A stretch of DNA of 44,331 bases, taken from IMG/VR virus record IMGVR_UViG_3300011440_000014, positions 1 to 44,331 of that record. One strand, given 5' to 3'. Shown here piece after piece: positions 27,907 to 36,825 of the stretch; within the stretch, counting starts at the first letter, position 1; the number at the start of each line of letters is the position of its first letter. Source of the stretch: a virus. The position numbers were made by a program, and so were the translations under genes. The notes beneath the pieces are model-generated. The model saw only the letters and a program-made list of their open reading frames with translations. It was not told where the DNA came from and searched no databases.

Positions 27907-28626
27907 ATGGCTGAATACTGGGCCGCTGTAGATATTCTGAAACAAGTCGCCGGAGAACTTGGGTTGCCCCGGCCTGCCACGATTGTGGGCATCGAAGACA
28001 TACAGTCGGTCCAGTTACTGTCCCTGATGAACGCAGCAGGCAACGAGCTGGTGGTGTGGTATCCGTGGGCCCAATTCTCCAAGGAGTGGGTCTGGAGTAC
28101 CGTCCCCGGTCAGGAAGACTATCCCCTGCCTGCCGACTGGTCCTACTTCCACGACCAGACGCAGTGGGACCGAACCAATCGCTGGCCCTTGCTGGGCCCG
28201 AAGTCGCCCCAGGAATGGGCATGGCTGAAGGGCTCCCTCGTGGCCGCACTCCCTCGCCAGCGCTTCCGCGTGGCCGATGGGAAGTTCAAGCTGTGGCCGG
28301 TGCCCGGCTCCCCCAATCAGAACATGGCGATGGAGTATGTCGTCAAGAACTGGGTCCGTACAAATACGGAGCAGGTCAAGGACATGGTGAACCAGGACTC
28401 GGACGTTATCATGTTCAATCCCTGGCTCATGATCAAGCTCATCAAGCTGAAGTTCTACGAGCTCAAGGGATTCCCCACAGGGGGTGTCCAGGGCGACTTC
28501 ATGCGCGTCTTCACTTCGCTCACCGGCAAGGATACCGGGGCCAAGATTCTCTCCCTGAGCCCTCGCTACACCAGTGAGTACCTCGGCCCCTGGTCGGTTC
28601 CTGACGGGAATTGGGACGTCAAATGA
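27907..28626 (+). CDS. Head-tail connector / tail tubular A-like protein
   Basis: 239 aa. Starts with helices (AVDILKQVAGELGLPRP, then LMNAAGNELVVWYPWAQFSKEW) followed by VPGQEDYPLPADWSYFHDQTQWDR, a long insertion, and a C-terminal helical part with DSDVIMFNPWLMIKLIKLKFYELKG. The YPLP-DW-x-x-x-x-D-x-x-x-x-D-R motif is typical of podophage adaptor proteins (tail tubular A / gp4-like) that sit beneath the portal. ATGA overlap with the next gene. Confidence 0.75.
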   Translation: MAEYWAAVDILKQVAGELGLPRPATIVGIEDIQSVQLLSLMNAAGNELVVWYPWAQFSKEWVWSTVPGQEDYPLPADWSYFHDQTQWDRTNRWPLLGPKSPQEWAWLKGSLVAALPRQRFRVADGKFKLWPVPGSPNQNMAMEYVVKNWVRTNTEQVKDMVNQDSDVIMFNPWLMIKLIKLKFYELKGFPTGGVQGDFMRVFTSLTGKDTGAKILSLSPRYTSEYLGPWSVPDGNWDVK

Positions 28627-30215
28627 TCCCCTTCATGCCCGTCGCCTTAGAGGCTATCAACAAGCCAGAGAGCGTTGCTGCACCCGTAGGGGGCATCAAC
28701 GCCAAGGACTCGCTTGTTGCTATGCCTGAGACCGACGCGGTGCTGATGCAGAATTGGTGGCCCCAACCCTACGGCTGTACCGTGCGGAAGGGTTTCAGGG
28801 AGTGGGCTATTGATATGCCCTCCAGCGTAGACACCATAGCCCCTTGGGCTGACCGTACCGGGACTCAGAAACTGTTCGCATGGTCCGGCGGTAACGTGTA
28901 CGACATAACCTCGCCAGGCTCTGCTGTTATCACGCCCATTAGTGGGCTCACCAACTCGGTCTGGGACTACACTAACCTCGTGAACGCAGCGGGTAGTCAC
29001 CTCATAGCCCTGAACGGCATTGACGACGGCATTATCTACAATGTAACGGGTGCGCGTATAACTCTGGGCGACGGCATTGTAGCCAATACTTGGAAGAATA
29101 TCAGTCCCAAGGACGCCGTATGTCCCTGCGTACACCAACACCGTCTTTGGGTGGTGGAGAAGAACACTGCTAACGGCTGGTTCCTCCCCCCGGATGCTGT
29201 CCAAGGTGCGTTCATTAAGTACGATTTTGGTCCGTTGTTTTCGCGTGGTGGTTTCCTACAGTTCTTAACGACCTGGACACTTGATGATGGCTCGGGAGCA
29301 ACGGACCACCTCATAGCCTGTTCCTCTCGGGGAGAGGTGGTGGTGTACGAGGGTATTGACCCTGAGGATGACATGAACTGGAAGCTCACTGGTGTGTACT
29401 ACATCGGTGCTCCAGTGTCGGGTCGCCGCGCCTTCTGTAAGGCGGGCGGGGACCAGTTCATCCTTACCCAGCAGGGCCTAGTCTCTATGACTGCTGTCCT
29501 GACATCCACCAAGGTATCGGAGGCACCAGGTAAGGTCAAAACGGACAAGATTCAGTTTCTCTTGTCTGAGTTGGTGTCCACCTTCTCAGTGGCCTACGGA
29601 TGGGACTTGAAGTACTACCCGAAGGACAACATGCTTATCCTCAACGTGCCCTCGGTCACGGTGGGCGGTAACATACAACTGGCGGCTAACCAGATCACCA
29701 ATGCCTGGACTGAGTTTGTAGGCATGGACGCATCCTGCTGGGGATTCTTCGGCTCCACACCTATGTTCGGGAACTTTGAGGGCAAGGTGTACCAGGCCTG
29801 GGTGGGTAATTCAGATGCGGTTAGGCTCGACGGGGGTGGTGGACAGGGCATCGTAAGTCGGGTCCAGCAGGCCTACTCCTACATGGGTGCCCGCGCCGTA
29901 CAGAAGCAGGTGGGCATGTATAGGCCTGTGTTCGTAGTGACGGACCCGGCCTCGTTCCACTCCACTATACGGTACGACTTCAAGCCAGAGTTGCTTACCA
30001 TACCCGGCCCGCTTCCGGTCAGTGGTAATTCCCTGTGGGGCATCGGTACTTGGAATGAATCCCTATGGGGCGGCGGGGATACGGTTCAGAAGCAGTGGAT
30101 ACAGGCGAATGGCATGGGTGTAGCCGCCTCGCTGCTAATGGTTATGAAGACTGAAGGAGAAGTACTGTGGGTGGCCACTGACTACTCTATCACTGGTGGA
30201 TGGGGTCTATTTTGA
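28623..30215 (+). CDS. Tail protein, probable nozzle (tail tubular B-like)
   Basis: 530 aa, ATG 28623 sharing ATGA with the adaptor gene. N-terminus includes PVGGINAKDSLVAMPETDAVLMQNWWPQPYGCTVRKGFREW, the signature start of podophage tail-tube/nozzle proteins (GG-x-N-x-x-D-x-x-x-x-M-P-x-x-DA-x-x-x-x-N-W). It is beta-rich throughout with propeller-like repeats (WADRTGTQKLFAWSGGNVYD; VAYGWDLKYYPKDNMLILN; WTEFVGMDASCWGFF). With the adaptor it would form the DNA exit channel. Confidence 0.75.
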   Translation: MIPFMPVALEAINKPESVAAPVGGINAKDSLVAMPETDAVLMQNWWPQPYGCTVRKGFREWAIDMPSSVDTIAPWADRTGTQKLFAWSGGNVYDITSPGSAVITPISGLTNSVWDYTNLVNAAGSHLIALNGIDDGIIYNVTGARITLGDGIVANTWKNISPKDAVCPCVHQHRLWVVEKNTANGWFLPPDAVQGAFIKYDFGPLFSRGGFLQFLTTWTLDDGSGATDHLIACSSRGEVVVYEGIDPEDDMNWKLTGVYYIGAPVSGRRAFCKAGGDQFILTQQGLVSMTAVLTSTKVSEAPGKVKTDKIQFLLSELVSTFSVAYGWDLKYYPKDNMLILNVPSVTVGGNIQLAANQITNAWTEFVGMDASCWGFFGSTPMFGNFEGKVYQAWVGNSDAVRLDGGGGQGIVSRVQQAYSYMGARAVQKQVGMYRPVFVVTDPASFHSTIRYDFKPELLTIPGPLPVSGNSLWGIGTWNESLWGGGDTVQKQWIQANGMGVAASLLMVMKTEGEVLWVATDYSITGGWGLF

Positions 30216-30652
30216 TCATCACCGAAGGCCAACTCATTCTGTCCAAATGGCTGGAAGCCAAGATTGGATACGTGGGTACGCCTCATTTCCGGTGTATAGG
30301 CAACTTCCTGAACGACAAGCTGATGGGGGTGGTCGGCTACGATCACTTCAACGGTGCGAGTATGATGATGCATTCTGCCGGGGAGGGCAACTGGCTCACC
30401 AAGGAAATGCTCTATGCTGTATTCCACTATCCTTTTGAGGTGTGTAAAGTTCGTATGCTTATTGGTCTGGTGCCTTCAGCAAATGATCAGGCTCTACGGT
30501 TCAATAGTCATATTGGTTTTAAGGTCGATTCAATTCTTGATGGTGCCCACCCCGATGGCGCGCTGGTCATTATGACTATGCAGCGTGGGGAGTGCCGCTA
30601 CCTCCATAGGAGAAGCCATGGGCAAAAAGTCGAAGCCGCCACCAGCGCCTGA
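30200..30652 (+). CDS. GNAT-family acetyltransferase-like protein (150 aa)
   Basis: GNAT pattern: KWLEAKIG, GYDHFNGASMMMHSAGEGNWLTKEMLYAVFHYPFEV (beta-4/5 region), VRMLIGLVPSANDQALRFNSHIGFKVDSILDGAHPDGALVIMTM, RGECRYL end. The N-x-x-A-x-RFN-x-x-IGF segment is the usual CoA-side helix. These phage GNATs are commonly found among tail genes; the substrate is unknown. Start either ATG 30200 or TTG 30212, which would give the usual 4-base TTGA overlap. The 3' end overlaps the next gene by 35 bases. Confidence 0.75.
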   Translation: MGSILIITEGQLILSKWLEAKIGYVGTPHFRCIGNFLNDKLMGVVGYDHFNGASMMMHSAGEGNWLTKEMLYAVFHYPFEVCKVRMLIGLVPSANDQALRFNSHIGFKVDSILDGAHPDGALVIMTMQRGECRYLHRRSHGQKVEAATSA

Positions 30653-31610
30653 TTACACTCCGCTGGCGGAGAAGACTGCCACCTCTGCTAACGAGGCGGC
30701 TACAGCCACCACGATGCAAAACCGCCCTAACCAGGTGGACATCCATGGTAATACCTCCACCTGGACCACTGACGCGGAAGGTCGCCCGGTACAGACCCAG
30801 ACCCTAGGGGCGGCTGGTCAGCAACAGCTTGACGCGGGCAACGCCCTTGTCTCGGGGGCTCAGGGTCGGGCTACTGACGCTCTGGGTCAGCCGCTGACCA
30901 CCGAGGGTCTGCGGGAGGTGGGCGATTACGATACGTCTCAGCTTCAGGGCGTGGACGCCGAGGGGCTGAGGGCGGGGGCTGGTCAGTTCCAGATGGACCC
31001 GACTGGGAATTCAAAGGAAATCCAGGACGCTACCTATGGTCTTCTTTCGTCCCAAAGGGACCTTGCGCGCAACTCCGAAATACAGCGACTCAAGTCGCAA
31101 GGACTCACCGAAGACTCCCCTGCGTTCCAGAGGGCTATGCTACGTCAGGGACAAGCCGATACGGATGCGCAGCTCAAGTCGCTTCTAGCCGGCACCACGG
31201 AATACGGCAACCAGTTCCAGCGTGGGCTGGCCCAGAACCAGTCCAATTTCGGTCAGCGTAGTGACGCCGAGAAGTTCGCTATGGGTCTCCGCGGTCAGCA
31301 GTTCGGGGAGCAGGGCTCGATGATAAAGGCCGATGCGGATGCTAGGGCTGCGGGCCTGAACGAGCGCGTCGGGCTGAGGAATCAGTCCATAGACGAACTG
31401 ACGGCCCTCAGTAGCGTGCCCCAGGGTAATGGCCCTGCCTTCGGCCAGTTCGCCGGGGCCACCGATCAGCAGGGGGTGGACTACCTAGGTGCTGCCGATA
31501 AGCAGTACCAGGCCAACGTTGGCGCCACCAACGCGAAGAACCAGGGCAAGTCGAACACGATGTCAGGTATAGCCTCTTTGGCCGGCACGGCCGCAATGGT
31601 GTTCCTATGA
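30618..31610 (+). CDS. Internal virion / DNA ejection protein, small (330 aa)
   Basis: ATG 30618 with AGGAGAAG upstream. MGKKSKPPPAPDYTPLAEKTA start, then long polar helical Gln/Ala/Gly-rich region (NRPNQVDIHGNTSTWTTD; SSQRDLARNSEIQRLKSQGLTEDSPAFQRAMLRQGQADTD; YGNQFQRGLAQNQSNFGQR) and a hydrophobic C-terminus (IASLAGTAAMVFL). This is the layout of podophage ejection or internal core proteins, which leave the capsid with DNA. ATGA overlap to the PP-loop gene. Confidence 0.7.
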   Translation: MGKKSKPPPAPDYTPLAEKTATSANEAATATTMQNRPNQVDIHGNTSTWTTDAEGRPVQTQTLGAAGQQQLDAGNALVSGAQGRATDALGQPLTTEGLREVGDYDTSQLQGVDAEGLRAGAGQFQMDPTGNSKEIQDATYGLLSSQRDLARNSEIQRLKSQGLTEDSPAFQRAMLRQGQADTDAQLKSLLAGTTEYGNQFQRGLAQNQSNFGQRSDAEKFAMGLRGQQFGEQGSMIKADADARAAGLNERVGLRNQSIDELTALSSVPQGNGPAFGQFAGATDQQGVDYLGAADKQYQANVGATNAKNQGKSNTMSGIASLAGTAAMVFL

Positions 31611-32278
31611 AAGTACTTCAATTCTCCGGTGGTATCGACTCCCTGGCCTGCCTGGAGTTGCTGAAGAACGAGCGCGGCCTTCACGTGGTCACGGTCAGCA
31701 CTGACGGGTCCTACCCTGAGCGGGACGCCTATCTCAAGATGGTGGCCGATAGGCACCCCCATATCCCGTTCATGACCATCATGAGCGACCGCGATCTGAA
31801 GGAGTACGGGCACCCTGTTGACGTGGTGCCCATGCGCTACACCGGCCTGGGCAATATGATCGAGGATACCCCGGTCAAATACCAGTCCGCCTTCGAGTGC
31901 TGCGCCAGGGGCTTCTGGTACCCCATGATGGATACGATGATTCGGATGGGCGCCACCGAGGTGTTCCGGGGCCAGCGTCGGGACGACCTGCTCAAGTCCC
32001 CCATAAAGGATGGGCACGTGGAGGGTCCGATCACTTATCGGTTCCCCATCTACGATTGGACGAGGGGTCAGGTGGCCCACTACGTCAAGGTCAATTGCCC
32101 CGATCTAGTCCCTGCGTATTACAGCACAGAGCTGACCTCGCGGGATTGCTGGGACTGTACAGCTTACCTACGGGACAATGCGGCGCGTATCCGCAACTTG
32201 CCCCACGAGCAGCGTATCAAGGTGTCCGACATTCTAGCCGAATGGCGGCGTGACGTCAACGAAGAAACGAGGTGGTAG
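31607..32278 (+). CDS. PP-loop ATPase, PAPS-reductase-like (223 aa)
   Basis: N-terminal PP-loop FSGGIDSLACL (6-16), DG and HPHIPF strand patterns, RGQRRDD (121-127), and CysCys at 98-99, then CWDCTAYLRDN (C181, C184). These fit the adenine nucleotide alpha-hydrolase / PAPS-reductase superfamily, whose members activate a substrate with ATP or reduce sulfate esters. Podophages often carry such genes among ejection proteins; roles suggested include sulfur-containing nucleic acid modification (as in DndC) but also assimilation. Here it is ATGA-coupled to the ejection gene. The exact reaction is unknown. Confidence 0.75.
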   Translation: MKVLQFSGGIDSLACLELLKNERGLHVVTVSTDGSYPERDAYLKMVADRHPHIPFMTIMSDRDLKEYGHPVDVVPMRYTGLGNMIEDTPVKYQSAFECCARGFWYPMMDTMIRMGATEVFRGQRRDDLLKSPIKDGHVEGPITYRFPIYDWTRGQVAHYVKVNCPDLVPAYYSTELTSRDCWDCTAYLRDNAARIRNLPHEQRIKVSDILAEWRRDVNEETRW

Positions 32279-32279
32279 C

Positions 32280-32528
32280 ATGTTTCCTCAGACTGGTAAT
32301 ATGGATATGGGCGACCCCCATGCTAACCCCATGGCCACACCCAACGCTATGGACCCCTCTTCGCAAGCGAGGGCTAAGATGATGTCTGGTATCCTGCGCC
32401 AGGGGGCTCAGCAGACTCCACAGGGTCAAATGGTAGGGGGCCACTTCGTCCCGCCATCCCTGGGTCAGCAACTTGCTCCAGCGGCTAGCGCGGCTGGCTA
32501 CGGATACCTCCAAGGTCAAGGGGGGTAA
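32280..32528 (+). CDS. Small virion-associated protein sharing a motif with the next protein (82 aa)
   Basis: GAGGTGGTAGC precedes ATG 32280. Met/Pro/Gly/Gln-rich. The C-terminal half, PQGQMVGGHFVPPSLGQQL and AAGYGYLQGQ, repeats almost the motif in the following 447-aa protein (PQGQMVSGHYVAPSW...GYMEGKAQ), so a local duplication is likely. Unknown function; likely another ejection-complex piece. Confidence 0.65.
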   Translation: MFPQTGNMDMGDPHANPMATPNAMDPSSQARAKMMSGILRQGAQQTPQGQMVGGHFVPPSLGQQLAPAASAAGYGYLQGQGG

Positions 32529-32529
32529 T

Positions 32530-33873
32530 ATGCCCATTTTCGATCCTCAACCAGAGCTAGCAGTTGTACCGCCTTCGGACTACGGGCAGGTCAGTGCTAA
32601 GCGCCAGCGCCTGCTAGCAGACGCCTTGCGTAAGAAGGCTGAGGTAGCTGGACCCCAGGGTCAAATGGTGAGCGGCCACTACGTCGCCCCTTCATGGTCT
32701 CAACACCTGGGAACCATCGCCAGCGGCGCGGCCTCGGGCTACATGGAGGGCAAGGCTCAGGAAGCTGAGGACGCCTCCACCAGGCAGATCGCTGAAGCTC
32801 GCAAGGGTGTCATGTCCAATCTGCCCCAGGCCGTCGAGGCCCAGTATGGGCAGAAGATTTCTGGCCTGGGTGGCCGGGAGAAGATGGAGACATATGAGAC
32901 CTCCCCGGCCAAGCCACTACAGCGCGCTGAAGTGTTCAAGAAGTACGCTGAGATGATGGAGATACCGGGCATGGAGAAGACCGCCACGGCCTACCTGAAC
33001 AGCGCCCAGTCTGAAATCCAGCGTGAGGACCTCCAGGTGGAGGCCCAGCGGAAGCAGAAGGATGACATCGAGCGTCGGCGCGAGGAAGCTGAGCGCCATA
33101 GCAACGACTTGGCCCGGCAGGACCTGGCTCGCTCCCAGGACAAGGAACGGGACATCGAGTACAAGAAGGAACGTGATAGGGCGGATGCCCAACTCCGTAG
33201 GGAACTGGCTGCGAACCGATCTGGTGAGAAGAAGGGCACGGAGAACAGTGCCCAGGCTAAAGAGCGCCAGGGCGTAGGTCGTGAGGTGGATAGCTCCATT
33301 GTCCGCGAGGATACGCTGAAGGAAATGGCGGAGATACTGCCCGGGGCCACCGGGTCAGCAGTGGGCACTGGCGTGGATGCGGTACTAGGCACTGTAGGCA
33401 TCGGACTACCAGGTGCTAAGGCGTCAGCTAGACTCAAGGCCCTGGAGGGCACCATGCTCGGGAACGTGCCCAAGTTCTCCGGCTCCACGTCTAATCAGGA
33501 CGTGAAGGACTACAAGCAGGCAGTAGGCGAGATAGCCAACTCTACCCTGCCGGTGAGCGTCCGTATGGAGGCCCTGGAGACAGTTAGGTTCCTGGCACGC
33601 AAGGGTTTTGAGCAGGCTCAGCGGAAGGCCGCTGACTACAATACCTATGCCGACGCCGAGGGGCGCCAGCCTGTGATTGTACCAGACTACGAGCTCACTC
33701 CGCTCACGCCTAGGGCGGCTCCTGCTAGTCGATCTGCCGCTGGTAAGGTGACCCCTGGTGCCGTAGCGGGCGCGGGTCAGCCCGCAGCCCCTGTCGCCCC
33801 CGCTGAGCGCGCAGTGTTAGGTGTCCCCAAGGACCGCAAGTCCGCACTGGATGCTAAGTATGGCCCGAAATAG
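32530..33873 (+). CDS. Internal virion protein with coiled coils (447 aa)
   Basis: ATG 32530 with AAGGGGGG upstream. PQGQMVSGHYVAPSWSQHL motif near 42-60, then coiled coil rich in RQKDDIERRREEAERHSNDL and ERDIEYKKERDRADAQLRRE (about 175-240), a Gly-rich middle (LPGATGSAVGTGVDAVLGTVG) and a Pro/Ala-rich end. Probable ejection protein or inner-core scaffold. The end overlaps the next gene by 14 bases. Confidence 0.65.
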   Translation: MPIFDPQPELAVVPPSDYGQVSAKRQRLLADALRKKAEVAGPQGQMVSGHYVAPSWSQHLGTIASGAASGYMEGKAQEAEDASTRQIAEARKGVMSNLPQAVEAQYGQKISGLGGREKMETYETSPAKPLQRAEVFKKYAEMMEIPGMEKTATAYLNSAQSEIQREDLQVEAQRKQKDDIERRREEAERHSNDLARQDLARSQDKERDIEYKKERDRADAQLRRELAANRSGEKKGTENSAQAKERQGVGREVDSSIVREDTLKEMAEILPGATGSAVGTGVDAVLGTVGIGLPGAKASARLKALEGTMLGNVPKFSGSTSNQDVKDYKQAVGEIANSTLPVSVRMEALETVRFLARKGFEQAQRKAADYNTYADAEGRQPVIVPDYELTPLTPRAAPASRSAAGKVTPGAVAGAGQPAAPVAPAERAVLGVPKDRKSALDAKYGPK

Positions 33874-35626
33874 AGAAGAACTCTATGAGATGCTGGACAA
33901 GGCCGACAAGGCAGGGGATACTGCGGGCGCTCGGGATATATACAAGTGGATCCAGGAGACTCCTGCGGAGCCGCCGCCCCCAAGAGCTGGTGCTGTAGCT
34001 CCCCCCGCCGCCTTGCCCCAACCTGCCCAGGCCTATAGGCTACAAGGCTCGGACCCCACTCAGGCTCCTAGCTGGTACGAGGAACTGGGCGGGGGACTGA
34101 AGCACTCCCTGGACAAGTCGGCCCTGGGCTTGGAGAAGTCGGTCAAGTGGGCCGCCAACAAGGTCACAGGTAAGAACTGGGAAGTTGACCCCGAGAACGT
34201 ACAGAACGTGGAGCGGGGCAAGGACTTCGTGAAGAACACCGGTGCCCTCTCTACTGTAGGTGAGGTCGGGGGCGATCTGCTACAGGGCGCGGCCGCAGGA
34301 GGGCTAGGCAACGTTGTTAAAGCAGGCAAGTACCTTCCTGCTGCTGTAGACATTGCTAGCCAAGCTGGTTGGGGAGCCCTTACCGCCGCAGATAACAAGG
34401 GTGAGGCAGCAGCCTGGGGCGGCGGCGGCGCGGCGGCTGGTCGTGCCCTCCCCCATGCTGTAAACTGGGCTAGAAAGGGCGCCAACGCAGTTGGTGACTT
34501 CGCGATGCCAGGTAGGTCCGCTGCGGGTAGGCTCACTAAGCATATGGGGAGTCAGGCTGATGAGGTTACGGACCTGGCCAGGAAGGGCCTGGCGTCGGGC
34601 GACAGTATGCTTCCCCAGACCACCGCAGGCCTTACGGGTAACGTCAAGGTAGCTGGCCTGGAGGCCGGCATTCCTGGCCGTGGTCTGGTGGACCTGAGCG
34701 ACCTGCGCGCTAAGCAAGCTGCGGCTAAGTCTAGCGCCCTCACCAAGATAACGGCGGGCGGGGATAAGCTGGACGACCTGACCAGGGAAGCCGACACCGT
34801 AGCAAGTGAAGGCGTGGAGAGACTGCGCAAGATGCCCCTCGGCAAGGAGAGGAAGGCAGGTGTGGTGGCTGGCCTTGAGTCGCTCAAGACCACTGACGAG
34901 GTCATCGGGAACACCCACGTACAGGGGGCCATTAACCGCGCTCAGAACGCCATTAACGATCCCAATTCCTCCACCCTCATTCTCACTGAGCTGCGGAAGA
35001 ACCTGCCCAAGGGACCGGAGTTTGACTCCGTCAGGAATGTCCTCATGGAAGCAGCTAACGAGCGTAGCAAGTTCATCGCCTCTGCCGCCGAGGAAGGGGC
35101 GGGGGCCATCAGGGATAAGGCGACGGCTGCTCAGGCCTCCAAGTCCCTGCGCGGGGAGTACCTAGACCAGGGGCGTAAGCTCAAGGACATCAACGAGCTG
35201 TCCCTCAACAAGTCGCTCACCGCTAAGGGCCTGGATAGTGACGTGGTGGAGCAGGGGGCGAAGCTCTCAGATGAGGTACGCAGGGCTAACCTCTACAAGA
35301 ACGCCGAGGGTGCCCATACGGATATCAAGAAGAACCTGCTACAGGTGGCTACGGATAACCCACTGGGGGCTGCTGTCGCCGCGTTCCTATCTGCGGGCAA
35401 GACAGCCCCCTTACACGCGGCCCTCAAGGTTAGGGATCATCTGACTAGGAAGGCGGTGGACCAGGCCGTGGCTGACCCGAAGAAGTGGGTGGAGATAATG
35501 GGTGCTAAGCAGGCTAGGGGCGCGGCTCTTGAGGCCTGGGAGAAGGCCCTGTACAAGACACTGAGGCCCGCTACTGTAGCAGGTGCGGTTGCTGGTAAAG
35601 AGATTGGAGAAGAAAATGCCCCGTGA
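33860..35626 (+). CDS. Large internal virion / DNA ejection protein (588 aa)
   Basis: ATG 33860 (MARNREELYEMLDKADKAGD). Pro-rich linker near 34-60, then alternating helices and small-residue hydrophobic segments: VGGDLLQGAAAGGLGNVV, LPAAVDIASQAGWGALTAAD and AAAWGGGGAAAGRALPHAV (about 135-205). Later a helical bundle region and a C-terminal hydrophobic AVAAFLSAG. The hydrophobic Gly/Ala helices suggest membrane insertion during DNA ejection. No lytic transglycosylase motif was recognised. Overlaps the fibre gene by 11 bases. Confidence 0.65.
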   Translation: MARNREELYEMLDKADKAGDTAGARDIYKWIQETPAEPPPPRAGAVAPPAALPQPAQAYRLQGSDPTQAPSWYEELGGGLKHSLDKSALGLEKSVKWAANKVTGKNWEVDPENVQNVERGKDFVKNTGALSTVGEVGGDLLQGAAAGGLGNVVKAGKYLPAAVDIASQAGWGALTAADNKGEAAAWGGGGAAAGRALPHAVNWARKGANAVGDFAMPGRSAAGRLTKHMGSQADEVTDLARKGLASGDSMLPQTTAGLTGNVKVAGLEAGIPGRGLVDLSDLRAKQAAAKSSALTKITAGGDKLDDLTREADTVASEGVERLRKMPLGKERKAGVVAGLESLKTTDEVIGNTHVQGAINRAQNAINDPNSSTLILTELRKNLPKGPEFDSVRNVLMEAANERSKFIASAAEEGAGAIRDKATAAQASKSLRGEYLDQGRKLKDINELSLNKSLTAKGLDSDVVEQGAKLSDEVRRANLYKNAEGAHTDIKKNLLQVATDNPLGAAVAAFLSAGKTAPLHAALKVRDHLTRKAVDQAVADPKKWVEIMGAKQARGAALEAWEKALYKTLRPATVAGAVAGKEIGEENAP

Positions 35627-36641
35627 TCTATCCGGTAACTATACCCTGCCCGAAGGCAACCCCGTAGCGGGGGGCACGGTCATTGACGTGGAGTGGGCCA
35701 ATCCTACGATGGAGGATATAGCCCAGCAGCTTAACAACGTCTTCACCAGGGATGGCCTCCTGGGTCCACTGGCTCCCTGGAAGTTGGTGGATGGTACGGT
35801 TGTGGCCCCCGCCATGACCTTCAACTCCGAGTTGGGTATGGGGTTGTACCGCCAAGAGCAGAACATTATGGGGTTGGCCATTAACGGCGCTGCGGTAGCG
35901 AAGTGGTCAACTACCGGTATGGATGTGATTGGGGGTATAGCTAGGAACGGCACTGCTATTGCCGAAGTACCCACTGGTACCATTCTCGACTTCGCCGGTG
36001 TAACGCCACCCTCTGGCTATCTGGTGTGTAACGGTCAGACGGTATCGCGTACCACCTACGCAGCGTTGTTCGCAGTGCTAGGCGGAACTTGGGGCGGGGG
36101 CGATGGCTCCACCACCTTCCACCTACCCGACTTGCGCCGTCGAGTCGCCGTTGGTTCTGGGGGCACCGCTGTATCGGGGCCGGGGGCTACGATAGGCAAC
36201 ATAGGCGGTGAGGAAGCTACCGTGTTGGACAACGGCACTCTCCCCTCCCATAGTCACGGCATCGTAGATCAGATTCACGCGCACTTGGTGGCTGTCTCTG
36301 GTAATACCGGGACCGTCAGTAACGACCACCAGCACTATGTTTCGGTCGGGGGCGGCGGTCACGAACACGTCTATGACATGAAGTACATCACTGGCGGTAG
36401 CGCCTCCGGTGGTGACTTGAAGAACTTGGGCATTACGCAGTTTGCTACCACGGGCGGCGGTGCCCACAGTCACGAAGGGTGGTCCGGCGGTATATCGGCC
36501 AACCACACGCACTCCTGGTCGGGTACTTTCGCATCCGATAACCGCTACACGGGCATCAACGGCACACAGGCTTCCGGTGGGAGCGCTGCCCATAACACCA
36601 TGCAGCCGTCCGCTGTCGTTAACAAGATCATCAAGTTCTAA
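35616..36641 (+). CDS. Tail fibre with phage tail-collar domain
   Basis: 341 aa, GGAGAAG upstream of ATG 35616. N-terminal MPRDLSGNYTLPEGNPVAGGTVI and the helix-rich lead-in WANPTMEDIAQQLNNVFTRDG typical of fibre anchors. The collar domain follows: PTGTILDFAGVTPPSGYLVCNGQTVSRTTYAALFAVLG-like (about 122-158), then STTFHLPDLRRRVAVGSGG. The C-terminus is His/Gly/Ser-rich (SHSHG, HQHY, GGHEHV, HSHEG, HTHSW), a metal-binding style fibre knob, ending with PSAVVNKIIKF. Likely host recognition. Confidence 0.85.
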   Translation: MPRDLSGNYTLPEGNPVAGGTVIDVEWANPTMEDIAQQLNNVFTRDGLLGPLAPWKLVDGTVVAPAMTFNSELGMGLYRQEQNIMGLAINGAAVAKWSTTGMDVIGGIARNGTAIAEVPTGTILDFAGVTPPSGYLVCNGQTVSRTTYAALFAVLGGTWGGGDGSTTFHLPDLRRRVAVGSGGTAVSGPGATIGNIGGEEATVLDNGTLPSHSHGIVDQIHAHLVAVSGNTGTVSNDHQHYVSVGGGGHEHVYDMKYITGGSASGGDLKNLGITQFATTGGGAHSHEGWSGGISANHTHSWSGTFASDNRYTGINGTQASGGSAAHNTMQPSAVVNKIIKF

Positions 36642-36642
36642 C

Positions 36643-36825
36643 ATGACCCTAAACTTTGACGACAAAGAAATGGACTACCTGTTCAAGGTATTGGCCCAGC
36701 GTCCGTGGGGAGAGGTGGCCCCTCTCATGAACAGTATCTCTAAACAAGTACAGGAGCAACAAAATGCCAGATCAAGGAATGCCGATGGGCCTGTCGGGCC
36801 TCCTACAGAGGGCGCAGCAGGGTGA
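36643..36825 (+). CDS. Small protein after the fibre gene (60 aa)
   Basis: Begins MTLNFDDKEMDYLFKVLAQRPWGEV two bases after the fibre stop, followed by helix APLMNSISKQVQEQQ and a Gly/Pro/Ala end. No good Shine-Dalgarno sequence; translational re-initiation is possible. Its last 62 bases overlap the next gene in another frame. The DYLFKVLAQRPW start resembles small phage tail-region proteins of unknown role. Confidence 0.5.
   Translation: MTLNFDDKEMDYLFKVLAQRPWGEVAPLMNSISKQVQEQQNARSRNADGPVGPPTEGAAG

Noticed and set aside
30200-30652. Acetyltransferase as part of the thymine-modification pathway
   Set aside because: The gene lies in the tail block, and this GNAT type is common among podophage tail genes without base modification.
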